NCBI GenBank assembly: GCA_026004615.1
Contig: BPJM01000012.1
Location: 1 to 64,000, forward strand
Direction: 5' to 3'
Length of the DNA: 64,000 nt
Source: Planctomycetota bacterium
GTDB lineage: Bacteria > Planctomycetota > J058 > J103
This document shows positions 1-9,207 of the stretch, piece after piece. Below the pieces are notes generated by a model. It saw nothing but the letters and a program-made list of their open reading frames with translations. It did no database searches and was not told the DNA's origin. The translations under genes and the position numbers were made by a program. Numbering within the stretch: the first letter of the stretch is position 1; each line of letters starts with the position of its first letter.

Positions 1-908
1 TGATCATGGCGCGCCAGCCCATGCGGCCGGGCAGCTTCGAGTACGACAGCTGGCAGCTGCTGCGCGCGCGCGGCGTGCCGCTCGAGCGGCTCGATGCGCG
101 CGCGCTGGCGGCGCGCTTGCCGGCCTGCAACGCCGGGCGCTACCCGGATGGCTACTACAACCCGCGCGCGGGCTGGGTCGAGAGCGGCGCCGTGGTGGGC
201 TGGCTCGCCGCGCAGGCGCGCGCGGCCGGGGTGGTGATCCACCAGGACTGCACGGTGGGCGGGCCTGCTCGAGGGCAGCGGGCGGATCGAGGGCATCGTG
301 ACCGCGCAGGGCGAGCGGCTGCGGGCGGAGGGTGACGGTGCTGGCCGCCGGGGCGTGGACCCCGGTGCTGTGGCCCGAGCTCGCCGACCGCATGCGCCCG
401 GTCGCGCAGCCGGTCTACCACCTGCGGCCGGCCGATCCGGACGCGTTCCGCCCGCCGCGCTTCGTGGCCTGGGCGGGCGGATATCGCGCGGACCGGCTGG
501 TACGGATTCCCGGCCAATGCCGAGGGGATCGTCAAGGTGGGCCATCACGGTCCCGGCCGTCCGGTGACCCCCGATGCTCCGCAGGCGCTGCCGCCGGAGG
601 CCGAGCCGCCGCTGCGCGCCTTTCTGCGCGAGACGTTCCCGCCGCTCGCCGAGGCGGCGCTGGTGGGGGGGCGGCTCTGCCTGTACTGCGACAGTTTCGA
701 TGGGGGACCTGTGGATCGGCCGCCATCCCGAGCGGGGCGGGGCTGGGTGGTGGCGGCGGGCGGCAGCGGCCACGGCTTCAAGTTCGCGCCGGTGCTCGGC
801 CCGCTGATCGCCGATGCGGTCGAGGGCCGGCCCCATGCGGCGCTCGATCGCCTGGGCTGGCGCGCCCGTGGCGCGCCCCGCCACGAGCAGGCCCGCTTCA
901 CCGGTTGA
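1..908 (+). pseudogene. FAD-dependent oxidoreductase, DAO family, 5'-truncated and frame-broken
   Basis: The window opens inside this gene. Joining the frames gives about 300 residues of an FAD-dependent amine or amino-acid oxidase (relatives: monomeric sarcosine oxidase, DadA, glycine oxidase). Such flavoenzymes oxidise a C-N bond and pass electrons to O2 or a quinone. The clearest mark is GSGHGFKFAP near nt 760-795, the C-terminal flavin-contact segment of sarcosine-oxidase-like proteins; TVLAAGAW near nt 333 is the typical end of the FAD domain's second half. The N-terminal GxGxxG nucleotide-binding motif would lie upstream of the window. About six breaks (near 261, 331, 479, 704, 742 and 747) are each repaired by removing one G, so assembly error is likelier than decay. 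The family is fairly sure; the substrate is unknown. Confidence 0.7.
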
Positions 909-965
909 GCGGGGGAGGCCTCCGGGCGCAGGGCGCGCCCCCTCCGCCCGCCACGGACGCCTCCA

Positions 966-1080
966 CCCCGGAAAGACGCCGCCTCGATCCCGGAGAGACA
1001 GTCGCCTCCATCCGGGAAAGACGCCGCCGCCACCCGGCAAAAGACGCCGCCGCCATCGCGGAGAGACGCCGCCGTCACCC
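966..1080. repeat. Degenerate 22-23 bp tandem repeat, about five copies
   Basis: Five consecutive units start near 968, 990, 1013, 1036 and 1058. Each is built on the core RAAGACGCCGCCNCCATC with a purine-rich front and a CGCC-rich back. A sixth partial copy runs into the A-tract of the csp terminator. The array fills the gap between the oxidoreductase stop and the convergent csp gene. Units vary at several positions and have no spacers. Confidence 0.75.
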
Positions 1081-1081
1081 G

Positions 1082-1115
1082 AAAAAAAACGCCGCGCCCC
1101 GGCGGGGCGGCGGCG
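1082..1115 (-). terminator. Rho-independent terminator of the cold-shock gene
   Basis: Read on the minus strand, an 11-bp G/C stem (CGCCGC-GCCCC arms, one bulged base, loop about 3 nt) is followed directly by eight T residues. It lies about 30 nt past the csp stop codon. It is the only hairpin noted in the window with a proper U-tract. Confidence 0.85.
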
Positions 1116-1143
1116 GGGGTGGTGTCCGTGCGAGTGCGGGGAG

Positions 1144-1350
1144 CTAGTCCTCGAGCTTGCGCACCTTGTCCGCCGCGGGGCCCTTGCGGCCCTGCACGAT
1201 CTCGAACTCGACCCGGTCGCCCTCACCCAGGGTCCGGAAGCCCTCCATCTGGATGGCGGTGTGGTGGACGAAGACGTCACCGCCGCCCTCCTGGGTGATG
1301 AAGCCGTAGCCCTTCTCGTCGTTGAACCACTTCACGGTACCGACTGGCAT
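1144..1350 (-). CDS. csp: Cold-shock-domain protein
   Basis: A 68-residue single cold-shock domain: an OB-fold that binds single-stranded RNA/DNA and melts mRNA secondary structure. Both RNA-binding motifs are present: RNP1 as KGYGFI (residues 14-19) and RNP2 as VFVHH (about 27-31). The start is MPVGTVKWF, the usual N-terminus of the family; six codons upstream there is only a TTG. An AGGA lies 4-5 nt before this ATG. The length is standard (65-70 residues). The gene is monocistronic, with its own terminator downstream. The long region upstream (1351-1713) must hold its promoter, but I see no clear -35/-10 pair. Confidence 0.95.
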   Translation of the reverse strand: MPVGTVKWFNDEKGYGFITQEGGGDVFVHHTAIQMEGFRTLGEGDRVEFEIVQGRKGPAADKVRKLED

Positions 1351-1713
1351 GTCCTGCGCTTGCTCCAACCTGCCACGCGGCCGCGGACCCTCGCCCAGCG
1401 CGAGCCGCCACGACGCGCGTCACCTCTGCGGAACGCCCTCTGTGTGGCGGGCCACCCGCCGACCTGCCTCGCGAGCGCACCCGCTCGTGCTGCATGCGAC
1501 GCCGTTCCGCTTCGCGTCGCGCGGCGGCTCCGGCGCTCCGGGGCCACCGGGGTCATCGCCAGATCATCCCCTGCCGGCCCCGCTTTTTCAAGGGGCAAGC
1601 CGCAGCGGCGGTGTGCGCGCGCCGCCGAGGGGCCGCGGGCGGTGCGGGCAGCGGCCGCCGCCCGCCAGCGCCCTGGCCCGCGCCGGGGGTGCGGGGCCGG
1701 GCTCGGGGCTCGC
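1351..1713. other. Intergenic region between csp and the HlyD/toroid gene
   Basis: A 363-bp gap between two minus-strand genes. It should carry the csp promoter and 5' leader. Near 1575-1600 there is a short CCCC...GGGG inverted repeat around an A/T-rich loop, with no U-tract. I found no coding potential resembling a known protein. Confidence 0.5.
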
Positions 1714-4426
1714 TCAGCAGCCGAGCAGTTGCTGCAGCGCCAGCAGCGCCAGCGCCGTGCCGCAGGCCTCGTGGTAGCCGTACAGGGGAAAGTCGAACCA
1801 GTATCCCTCCGGATGCTGCGCCTCGACCAGCCAGCCGGCCAGCTGGGCCGGCAGCTGGCCCCGCAGCGCCGGCGGCAGCTCGCGCACCACCTCGGCCGCA
1901 TACCGGTGGCCGAACAGCACGTAGTAGCCCGCCGTGAAGTACCACGCCTCGTGCGGATACGGCCGCCCGTAGCCGATCCGCAGGAAGTGGTGGTAGGTCC
2001 ACAGCGCCGCCACCCCCTGCTGCAGCGCCGCCGGCTCCTCGAGCCGGCCCCACCGCCACAGCGCCAGGTTGCACGGCTGGGCGCGGCCGAGCGAACCCTG
2101 CCGGCGGTTGTACAGCGCCGCCGGGCGCAGCTCGGTGTAGCTGCCGTAGGCATACGAGCCGTCGGGCAGCCGCTGGCGTTCCAGGCAGGCGAGCGCCGCC
2201 TGCACGGCGGCGCGCTCGACCTTCAGGCCGGCCTGGGCGGCGGCGTGCAGCGCCAGCAGCGCCGCAGCGGTGGTGAAGCTGGTGCTCAGCCAGCCCCGAA
2301 GGCGGCGCGGTGCCGTAGCCGAAGTCGTAGTAACCCCAGCCCCCATCCGCGCCCTGGCGCGCCAGCAGCGCCTGGAGCGTCCGCCGCCCCGCCGCCGCCA
2401 GCGCCGCGCGGCGGCCCTGCACCAGCGCCGGCTCGGCGCTCAGGCGCGCCAGCGCCTCCAGCACGTAGACCAGCGCCCAGGTGTCGTAGAAGGTATCGGC
2501 GGTGGCGCGCCCGACCGGGCCCGCGGCGAGCAGGTGCTCGAGCGCGCGCTCCAGCGCCGCGCGCGCGGCCGGATCGGTGCGCGCGGGCTCGCGCAGGGCT
2601 AGCGCGCACAGCGCCGTGGTGGCGAGCCCGAAGGCGCGGTGGGAGGCCAGCGTGCCGAGCCGGATCTCGAAGGGGCGCGCCGAGGCGAAGCTGCCCCAGG
2701 AGCCGTCGGGGTTCTGCGCCGCGAGCAGCCAGGCGAGCCCGCGCGCGTGCGCGCGCGCCGCGGCCTGCCGCCACCGGGGCGAGGCCGTGCTCGCCTCGCC
2801 GCGAGCGGCACCGCTCGCCCCGCCGCTCGGCGGCACCGAGCGGGGCGGCGCGCCGGGTGGGCTGCCCGGGGCCTGCGCGGGGGGGCGCTCGGGCGCCGGC
2901 GGCAGCTCCGCCGCCGGCGGCCCGGAGGGCGAAGAGGCCGGAGCTGGCACCGGCCCGGCGCCAGCGCCCAGCAGCACCACCTCGCCGGCGCGCAGCCCCG
3001 CCACCACCTCGACCAGCGCCCCGGCGCGGGCGCCGATGCGGACCTCGCGTTCGCTCACGGTGCCGTCGGGTGCGCGCACGCGGCAGAAGGTGCGCCCCCC
3101 GGGGCCGCGGCGCAGCGCGGCCTCGGGCAGGCTGAGCACGCCCTGGCGCCGCGCGGTCGCGAGCACCGTGCAGGCGAGCCCGGGCCGGAGCAGCGCCCGC
3201 GCGGACTCGCTCGCCGGGCCTGTCCCCTCCAGCTCGGCGCGCGCGGCGAACACGGTGCCGTGCTCGCCGGCGGCGCGGCCCAGGGGGGCGAGCGCGCGCA
3301 GCCGCGCGCGCAGGCGCAGCTCGGGAAACGCCGGCAGCAGCACCTCGAGCTCGCTGCCCGGGGCGAGCAGCCGCAGGTCCTCGGCCTGCGCGTCGAACTG
3401 CACCTCGAGGCCGGCCTCCGGCACCAGCACGCGGGCGAGCTCCGCGCCCGCGGCGAGGTGCTCGCCGGGGGCGAGCGCGAGCGGGGTCAGCCGCCCCGCG
3501 CATGGCGCCCGCAGCACCAGCGCGGCCGCATCCTGTTCCAGTTCCGTCACCCGGCGTTCCAGCTCGCGCAGCTTGCGCCGGCGCGCCGCCAGTTCGAGCT
3601 CGCGGCGCGCCGCCTCCAGCTGCGCCTGCGCGGCGGCCTGCTCGCGCTCCTGCCGCGCCTGCTCCAGCCGGCGCTCCAGCGTGCGGGCGCGCTCGGGGTG
3701 GCGGTGCTCGACCGTCAGGCGGAGCTCGCGCCGCGCCTGCTCGAGATGGGCCTCCGCCAGTGCGACCGCCCGCCGCGCGCGCTCCAGCACGATCTCCCGC
3801 GTCTGGGCCGCCAGCTCCGCGCCCTGGTACATGCGCTCCAGCTGCGCCAGCTCCTCGCGCTGCTCGTCCAGCCGCCGCTCGTGCTCGGCGAGCCGCAGCT
3901 CGGCGGCGCGCAGCATGTGCGGCCCTTCCAGCTCGGCGAACGCGCGCTGCTCGCGCTCGGCCTGCTCGAGCGCCAGCGCGGCGCGCTCCAGCCGCAGGCG
4001 CGCCTGCAGTTGCTCCAGCCGGCCCTGCTCGGCGAGCAGCTCCAGCTCGCGGCGCTGGTGCTCGAGCTCGGCGCGCGCCGCCTCCAGCTCGCGCGCGAGC
4101 CGCTGCTGTTCGAACTCCACCAGCACCGCGCCGGCGCTCACCTCGCCCTCGCTCTGCACCACGCGCTTGACCACCAGCGGTCCGTCCCAGGCCCGCAGCC
4201 GCACCCGCACCGGCACCGCCTGGCGGGGGGCGAGCCGGCCGGCCCGCTCACAGACCAGCACCAGCTCGCCCGGGCGCACCACGTGGGCGGTGGCGGTCGG
4301 GGCAGCGGACGGCTCGGCCGCCGCCGCCGCCGCCGCGGCCGCCAGCGCTGCCAGCGCGGAAACGCCCGGCGCGCGCCGCGAGGTCCAGAGCACACCGCGC
4401 CCCAGTGCACGCATCGCAAGGCGCAT
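1714..4426 (-). CDS. HlyD-like periplasmic adaptor fused to an alpha/alpha-toroid (squalene-cyclase/prenyltransferase-like) domain; one frameshift
   Basis: About 903 residues after removing one base. Order: an Ala-rich signal peptide (1-38); a half barrel-sandwich hybrid; a long Arg/Glu/Leu coiled-coil hairpin (about 95-310); the second lipoyl-like half with LRAPCAGRLTPLALAPGE; a beta-barrel ending in GLRAGEVVLLGAG; a Pro/Ala-rich linker (about 480-540); then helical repeats with NPDGSWGSF, YDTWALVYVLEALARL, GADGGWGYYDF and HPEGYWFDFP, as in the squalene-cyclase/prenyltransferase-repeat superfamily. The first part resembles membrane-fusion adaptors of export systems, but no exporter gene adjoins it. 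The toroid is probably a carbohydrate- or lipid-binding or lyase-like module; no catalytic DxDD is seen. The length is 3n+1 and the break falls in the CCCC run at 2294-2297. The ATG has GGAGG 8 nt upstream and a TATAAT (4490-4495). Confidence 0.75.
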
Positions 4427-4489
4427 CGGATCATCCTCCGTGCCCGGGACGCGCCGGTGCACGGCTTCCGGCCGGCCCGCCCCAGGGGC

Positions 4490-4495
4490 ATTATA
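4490..4495 (-). promoter_or_regulatory. -10 element (TATAAT) of the HlyD/toroid gene
   Basis: A perfect TATAAT on the minus strand, 64 bp before the ATG, within the short (93 bp) divergent region shared with the sensor gene. No good -35 is visible at 16-18 bp. The overlapping plus-strand reading (TATAGG, 4492-4497) could serve the sensor gene. Confidence 0.45.
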
Positions 4496-4519
4496 GGGAG
4501 CGGGACCGGGCGGGGCGCC

Positions 4520-6865
4520 ATGGCCAGGGCAACTCCAGAGAGGGGAGGTCCACAGACGGGCGGGGGCGCGGAGCGGTCGCGGAGCACGGAGCCGCACGGC
4601 GCGGGCTCCGGCGGGCTCCGCGCGCGGCTGCGCGCGAGCTCGCTGTGGTGGAAGGTCTCGGCGGGCTTTCTGTTCGCCGCGGCGCTGCCGGTCGGGGTTT
4701 TCGCCCTGGTGCAGCACCGCACCGTGAGCGGGCTGCGGCTGGCGCAGGCACGGGCGGAGCTGGAGCACGACACCGAGCAGCTCGCCGATCGCATCGAGCA
4801 GGCGCTCGCGGGGGCGAGCGAGCTGGCGGCGGCGCTCGCGCGCAACCCCGACGTGGTGGCGCTGGGGTGCGGGCACGCGGCGGCGTCTTCGGGCCCGGCC
4901 GCGCGCGCGCAGGCGCTGCTGCAAACCGTGGTGGCGGCGGGCCGGCTGTACGCGGGTGCGGCTCTCACGGGGGGCGCAGGCCGGATCGTGGTCGCCACCG
5001 ACCCGGAGCTGCTCGGAGCCGCGGTCGCGCAGGCGTTCGGCCTGCCCGCCCATCCGACGCCGTGCCGGGGCATCCATCTGGGCGAGGACCGGCGGGGCGG
5101 GCGGCTGGTGGTGGTGTGCGCGCCGGTGGCGGCCGGCGGCGCCGGGCAGGCGGCTGCCGGCGGCGCGGGGCAGGTGCTGCTGCTGCTCGCCGCCCCGCGG
5201 CTGTTCGCCGAGGTCGGCGAGCACCCGAACGACGACAGGAGCTTCGCGGTGCTCGGCGGGGCGGGAGCGCCGCTGTGGGGCACGGTCGCGCCCCCGCAGG
5301 CCGAAGTGGAACGGGTGGTGGTGCCGCTCGGGGCCGTGCCGTGGGCGGTGACCGGCATGGTGCCGCGCGCGGTGCTGCTGGCGCCGCTGCGCGCCCAGGC
5401 CTGGCGGACGCTCGGCGTCGCCGCGGCGGTCGCGCTCGCGATCGGGGCGGCGGGGGCGCTGCTCGCCTGGGGCGTGACGCGCCGGCTGAGCGCGCTGGAG
5501 CAGGCCGCGCGGATCGCCGCTCGCGGCCAGCTCGAGGTCGAGATCGACCCCGGTCCGCCGGATGAGATCGGGCGCCTGGCCGCGGCCTGGCAGCGCACGC
5601 TCGCGGAGCTGGGGCGCGCGCAGCGAGAGCTGGCGGCCACCGAGGCGGCACTGCGCCGGCATGCGGAGGAGCTGGAGCAGCGCGTCGCCGAGCGCACGCG
5701 CGAGCTGGCGGAGCGGGGCGCGGCACGCCGAGGCGCTGGCGCGGGCGGCGCGCGAGCTGGGCGACGAGCTGCACCCGGACAGCGTGGTCCAGCGGCTGGT
5801 CGAGACCGCCGTCGCGGCGCTGGGGACCGAGCGCGGCCTGGTCTTTTTGGCGGACGAGCGGCGCCAGGTGCTGCAGCCGGTGGCGGCAGCGGGCATCGAG
5901 CTGCAGCAACTGGCCGGTGTCCGGGTACCGCTCGTCGAGGGCAGCGATTCGATCAACGCGCGGGCGTTCCTCGAGCGGCGGGTCGTGGCGCTCGAGGAGC
6001 TGTTGCGCGAGGGGGCGCGCCCGGAGGGCCGCGCCCAGACGCGCCAGTTCGCCACCGCCTCGGGCATGAGCGCGCCGATCGCGGTGCGGGGCGAGGTGAT
6101 CGGCACCATCGGGGTCTACGGCGCGGCGTTGCGCGTGTTCGGCGAGCAGGAGCGGACGCTGCTGGAGGCGATCGCGCACGAGGCGGGGGGTGGCGTTCCA
6201 GCGCGCGCGCCTGATCGAACAGCTGGCCGAGCGCGAGCGGGATCTGCGGGATCTGTTCGAGGGCGCGGGCGACGTGATCTTCGCGTTCTGCGAGCACGCG
6301 CGGCTGACGCGCGCCAACCGCGCCGCGGCACAGGCGTTCGGACTGCCGGCGGCGGAGCTCCGGGGGCGCTCGCTGGCGGGGCTGCTCGCGCCTGGGAGCG
6401 CGGCGGTGCTGTCGCGGCTGCTCGCCGACCTGCGCGATGGGCACGAGCCGCCCGGTCTCGCTCGAGCTCACCATCGCGCCGGCGGGGGGCGGCGAGCCGG
6501 TGCCGCTCGATGTGAGCCTGCGGGTGGCGCCGCGGCGCGGCGGCGGGCTGGAGGTGCAGGCGATCGGCCGCGATCTGCGGCCGCGCCGGGCGCTGGAGCA
6601 GCGGACCATGCAGGCGGAGCGGCTGCGCACCGCGATCCAGCTCGCCGGCGCCGCCGCGCACCACATCAACCAGCCGCTGACCGGGATCATCGGCTTTTGC
6701 GACCTGCTGCTGGCGAGCGAGGCCTGCTCCCCGGAGCAGCGCGAGATGGTGGCTGCGATCCGCCAGCAGGCCGAGCGCATCGCCGAGATCGTCGCGCGCA
6801 TGCGCGGCATGACGCAGGTCGAGACCGAGAACTACCTGGGCCAGGTGAACATCCTCAAACTCTAG
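4520..6865 (+). CDS. Membrane sensor protein: HAMP-GAF-PAS-HisKA without an ATPase domain; three frameshifts
   Basis: About 781 residues after repair. TM1 (47-65) and TM2 (about 297-319) bracket an extracytoplasmic domain of about 230 residues. A HAMP linker (320-370), a coiled coil (ERVAERTRELAER type), a GAF domain (about 410-556), a PAS domain (about 573-693) and a HisKA-like dimerisation helix pair follow. The helix pair carries AAHHINQPLTGIIGF, with the His at the phospho-acceptor place. The protein stops about 75 residues past the His, so the HATPase catalytic domain is absent. It may be phosphorylated in trans, or the domain has been lost. The breaks near 5715, 6187 and 6439 are each repaired by removing one G. 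It is divergent from the HlyD/toroid gene. Confidence 0.75.
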
Positions 6866-6959
6866 CCCCGATGCTCCACCGGCCCCATCCGATCCCGCGA
6901 GCGCGCCGGGCTGGGCGCAGCCGCAAGGCAGAGGGTGGCCGGCGCGGCCGCGGGCGTGC

Positions 6960-6988
6960 TTGAACGGGCGAGCGGGGCGGGCTAAAGT
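6960..6988 (+). promoter_or_regulatory. Sigma70-type promoter of the RNB exoribonuclease gene
   Basis: TTGAAC (6960-6965), a 17-bp spacer, TAAAGT (6983-6988). The ATG at 6997 starts only 8 bp after the -10, so transcription would begin at or within a base or two of the start codon: a leaderless or near-leaderless mRNA. Confidence 0.6.
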
Positions 6989-6996
6989 GCGAGCCC

Positions 6997-9207
6997 ATGG
7001 CGCTGCCACCCACCGGTGCGGTCGTCCAGATCCGCAGGGGCGCGGAGGTCCTGCTCGCCTGCGTCACCGGCCGCAAGGGCGAGCAGCTGCTGGTGCTGCT
7101 CGCCGACGACGGGCGGATCTACAAGGTGCCGCCCGAGCGCGTGCTCCAGGTGGCGGGCACGCTCGCCCGGCCCGCCGACCGCGAGGCGGCGCTCGCCGAG
7201 CTGCGGGCGCTGCGCGAGCAGGCACTCGCCTGCGCGGCGGAGGTGGACCTGGCGCTGCTCTGGGAGCAGATGCGCGACGATCCAGAGGGGCAGTCGATCG
7301 CGCGGCTGTGCGAGATCTACCACGGCACCAGCGGCAGCCCGGTCGAGTGGCTCGGCTTCGGCTTCGCGCTGTGCGCGGACCGGATCTACTTCCGGCAGCA
7401 GGGGCAGCGCTTCGTGCCGCGCATGCAGAGCGAGGTGCAGCAGCGCCTGGAGCAGCAGCAGGCGGAGCGGCGCGCCCGCGAGCGGCGGCAGCTGTTCGTG
7501 CGCTGGGCAGCGGCGGCACTCGCGGCCCACCAGGCGGGCGAGCCCCCGCCGGCGCGTCCCGAAGAGGTGGACCTCGCACCGGAGATCGAGCTGTTGATCG
7601 AGTGGGCGTTGCGGCCCGAGGAGGGCGGGCAGACCGCGCGGCGGGCCAGGGCGCTGCTCGAGGAGGTGGCAGCGGCGGCACCGAGCGGGGTGCGGCTGGC
7701 TGCGAACGCCGAGGGGGCGTTCGTCCTGCTGGTCGCGCTCGGGCAGTTCGAGCCGCACGAGAACCTGGCACTCCGGCGGCTGGGCGTGCCGACGGAGTTT
7801 GCGCCGGAGCTGGAGGAGCGCGCCGCGCGCGTCGTGCCGTACACCTGGGAGGGCTCCGCGCCCGGCGCGGGCGCGGCGGCGCGGCGCGACCTGCGCGCGC
7901 TGCCGGCCTTCACCATCGACGGCGCGGAGACCACCGATCGCGATGACGCGCTGAGCCTGGAGCCGCTCGGTCCGGGGCGGTGGCGGGTGGGCATCCACAT
8001 CGCGGACGCGGCGTGGTTTGTGCCTGCGAGCGATCCGCTGGATCGGGAGGCGCTGCGGCGGGCCACCAGCCTGTATCTGCCCGACCGCCGCATCCCGATG
8101 CTGCCGCCGGCGCTCGGCGAGCGGCGCATGTCGCTCGATGCAGGACAGGACCGCCCGGCACTGAGCTTTCTGGTCGAGGTGGACGAGACGGGCGCGCTGG
8201 GGCAGCTCGAAGTGGTGCGCAGCGCGGTGCGGGTGGAGCGCAACCTCACCTACGCCGAGGCGACGCGCGCCATCCTGGCCGGCGAAGAGCCGCTGGCGAG
8301 CCTGCACCGGCTCGCCGAGGCGCTGGCGGCGCGGCGCCTGGAGGCCGGCGCGGTGCTGGTTCCGGGACGCGACCGCCGCATCGTGGTCGAGCCCGGCGGC
8401 CGGGTGCGGGTGCTGGTGACCGATGAACGTTCCCCCGCCAACCGGCTGGTGGCCGAGATGATGATCCTGGCCAATCGGCTCGCGGCGCGCGAGCTGGCGG
8501 CACGCGGGGTAGCGGCGATCTATCGCTGCCAGCAGTATGGGGGGGCAGGCGACGATGCGCCCCTGCGGCCGGAGCAGTTCCCCTCGCCCGAGGTCTACGC
8601 CTACGAGGTGCGCCGCCGGCTCGGCCGCACCGAGCTCCGCACCGAGCCGGCGCCGCATGCCACCCTCGGTGTCGAGGCCTACGTGCAGATCACCTCGCCG
8701 ATCCGGCGCTACCAGGACCTGGTGCTGCAGCGCCAGCTCGCCGCTGCGATCGCGGGCGAGCCGCCGCCGTACGATCGGCAGCAGATCGTCGAGCTCATGG
8801 GCGCCAGCGAGGCGGCGTTGGGGGAGGCGCTGCAGGTCGTACGCGAGAGCGAGCAGTACTGGTTGCTGCAGTATCTGCGCCAGAGCGAGCAGCGGCTGTA
8901 CGAGGCCGAAGTCGTGGCGCACACGCGCGACGGCAAGGCACTGCTGGTGATCCCCGAGCTCGATCTGCGGCATGCCCTGCGCGTGCCCGAACCGCTCGCT
9001 CCCGGCACGCGGGTGATCCTGGAGCTGCTGGCCGCGCACCCCAGGCGCGGGGAGGTGAGCTTCCGGCTGCAGAAGGTGGTCTCGATCCCGCAGCGCAGCG
9101 GGGTGGGCTCACCGCCGCCGGACGCCGCCGAGCCCGGCCCGGCGGCGGGCGCGCCGCGTGACGAGCAGCTGGTCCCCCACCATGGCGGCGAGGGGATCGG
9201 CCGCTAG
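6997..9207 (+). CDS. RNB-domain 3'-5' exoribonuclease (RNase II/R superfamily)
   Basis: 736 residues. The RNB catalytic domain begins near residue 302, with the metal-binding aspartates in AFTIDGAETTDRDDALSLE. It continues through HIADAAWFV and ends with ITSPIRRYQDL (about 564-574), which carries the RNA-gripping arginines. About 300 residues precede RNB and do not show the classic paired cold-shock domains of RNase R. This layout is closer to the divergent RNase II-like proteins of cyanobacteria and plastids. A short S1-like segment may follow RNB. The enzyme would degrade RNA processively from the 3' end in the cytoplasm. The gene runs against serS and the two share a stop tetranucleotide. 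Confidence 0.9.
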   Translation: MALPPTGAVVQIRRGAEVLLACVTGRKGEQLLVLLADDGRIYKVPPERVLQVAGTLARPADREAALAELRALREQALACAAEVDLALLWEQMRDDPEGQSIARLCEIYHGTSGSPVEWLGFGFALCADRIYFRQQGQRFVPRMQSEVQQRLEQQQAERRARERRQLFVRWAAAALAAHQAGEPPPARPEEVDLAPEIELLIEWALRPEEGGQTARRARALLEEVAAAAPSGVRLAANAEGAFVLLVALGQFEPHENLALRRLGVPTEFAPELEERAARVVPYTWEGSAPGAGAAARRDLRALPAFTIDGAETTDRDDALSLEPLGPGRWRVGIHIADAAWFVPASDPLDREALRRATSLYLPDRRIPMLPPALGERRMSLDAGQDRPALSFLVEVDETGALGQLEVVRSAVRVERNLTYAEATRAILAGEEPLASLHRLAEALAARRLEAGAVLVPGRDRRIVVEPGGRVRVLVTDERSPANRLVAEMMILANRLAARELAARGVAAIYRCQQYGGAGDDAPLRPEQFPSPEVYAYEVRRRLGRTELRTEPAPHATLGVEAYVQITSPIRRYQDLVLQRQLAAAIAGEPPPYDRQQIVELMGASEAALGEALQVVRESEQYWLLQYLRQSEQRLYEAEVVAHTRDGKALLVIPELDLRHALRVPEPLAPGTRVILELLAAHPRRGEVSFRLQKVVSIPQRSGVGSPPPDAAEPGPAAGAPRDEQLVPHHGGEGIGR

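Noticed and set aside
966..1080. CRISPR-like array
   Set aside because: Repeats are contiguous, degenerate and lack unique spacers; no cas genes are present.
1553..6109. A 1518-codon open frame on the minus strand spanning the HlyD/toroid gene and the antisense of the sensor gene
   Set aside because: Only 1714-4426 shows protein-like sequence. The part beyond 4426 is antisense to the sensor gene and is open because stop codons are rare at this GC content.
2639..6214. A 1191-codon plus-strand frame that seems to extend the sensor gene far upstream
   Set aside because: Everything before 4520 is antisense to the coiled-coil adaptor and is low-complexity Arg/Ala/Gln sequence without a domain.
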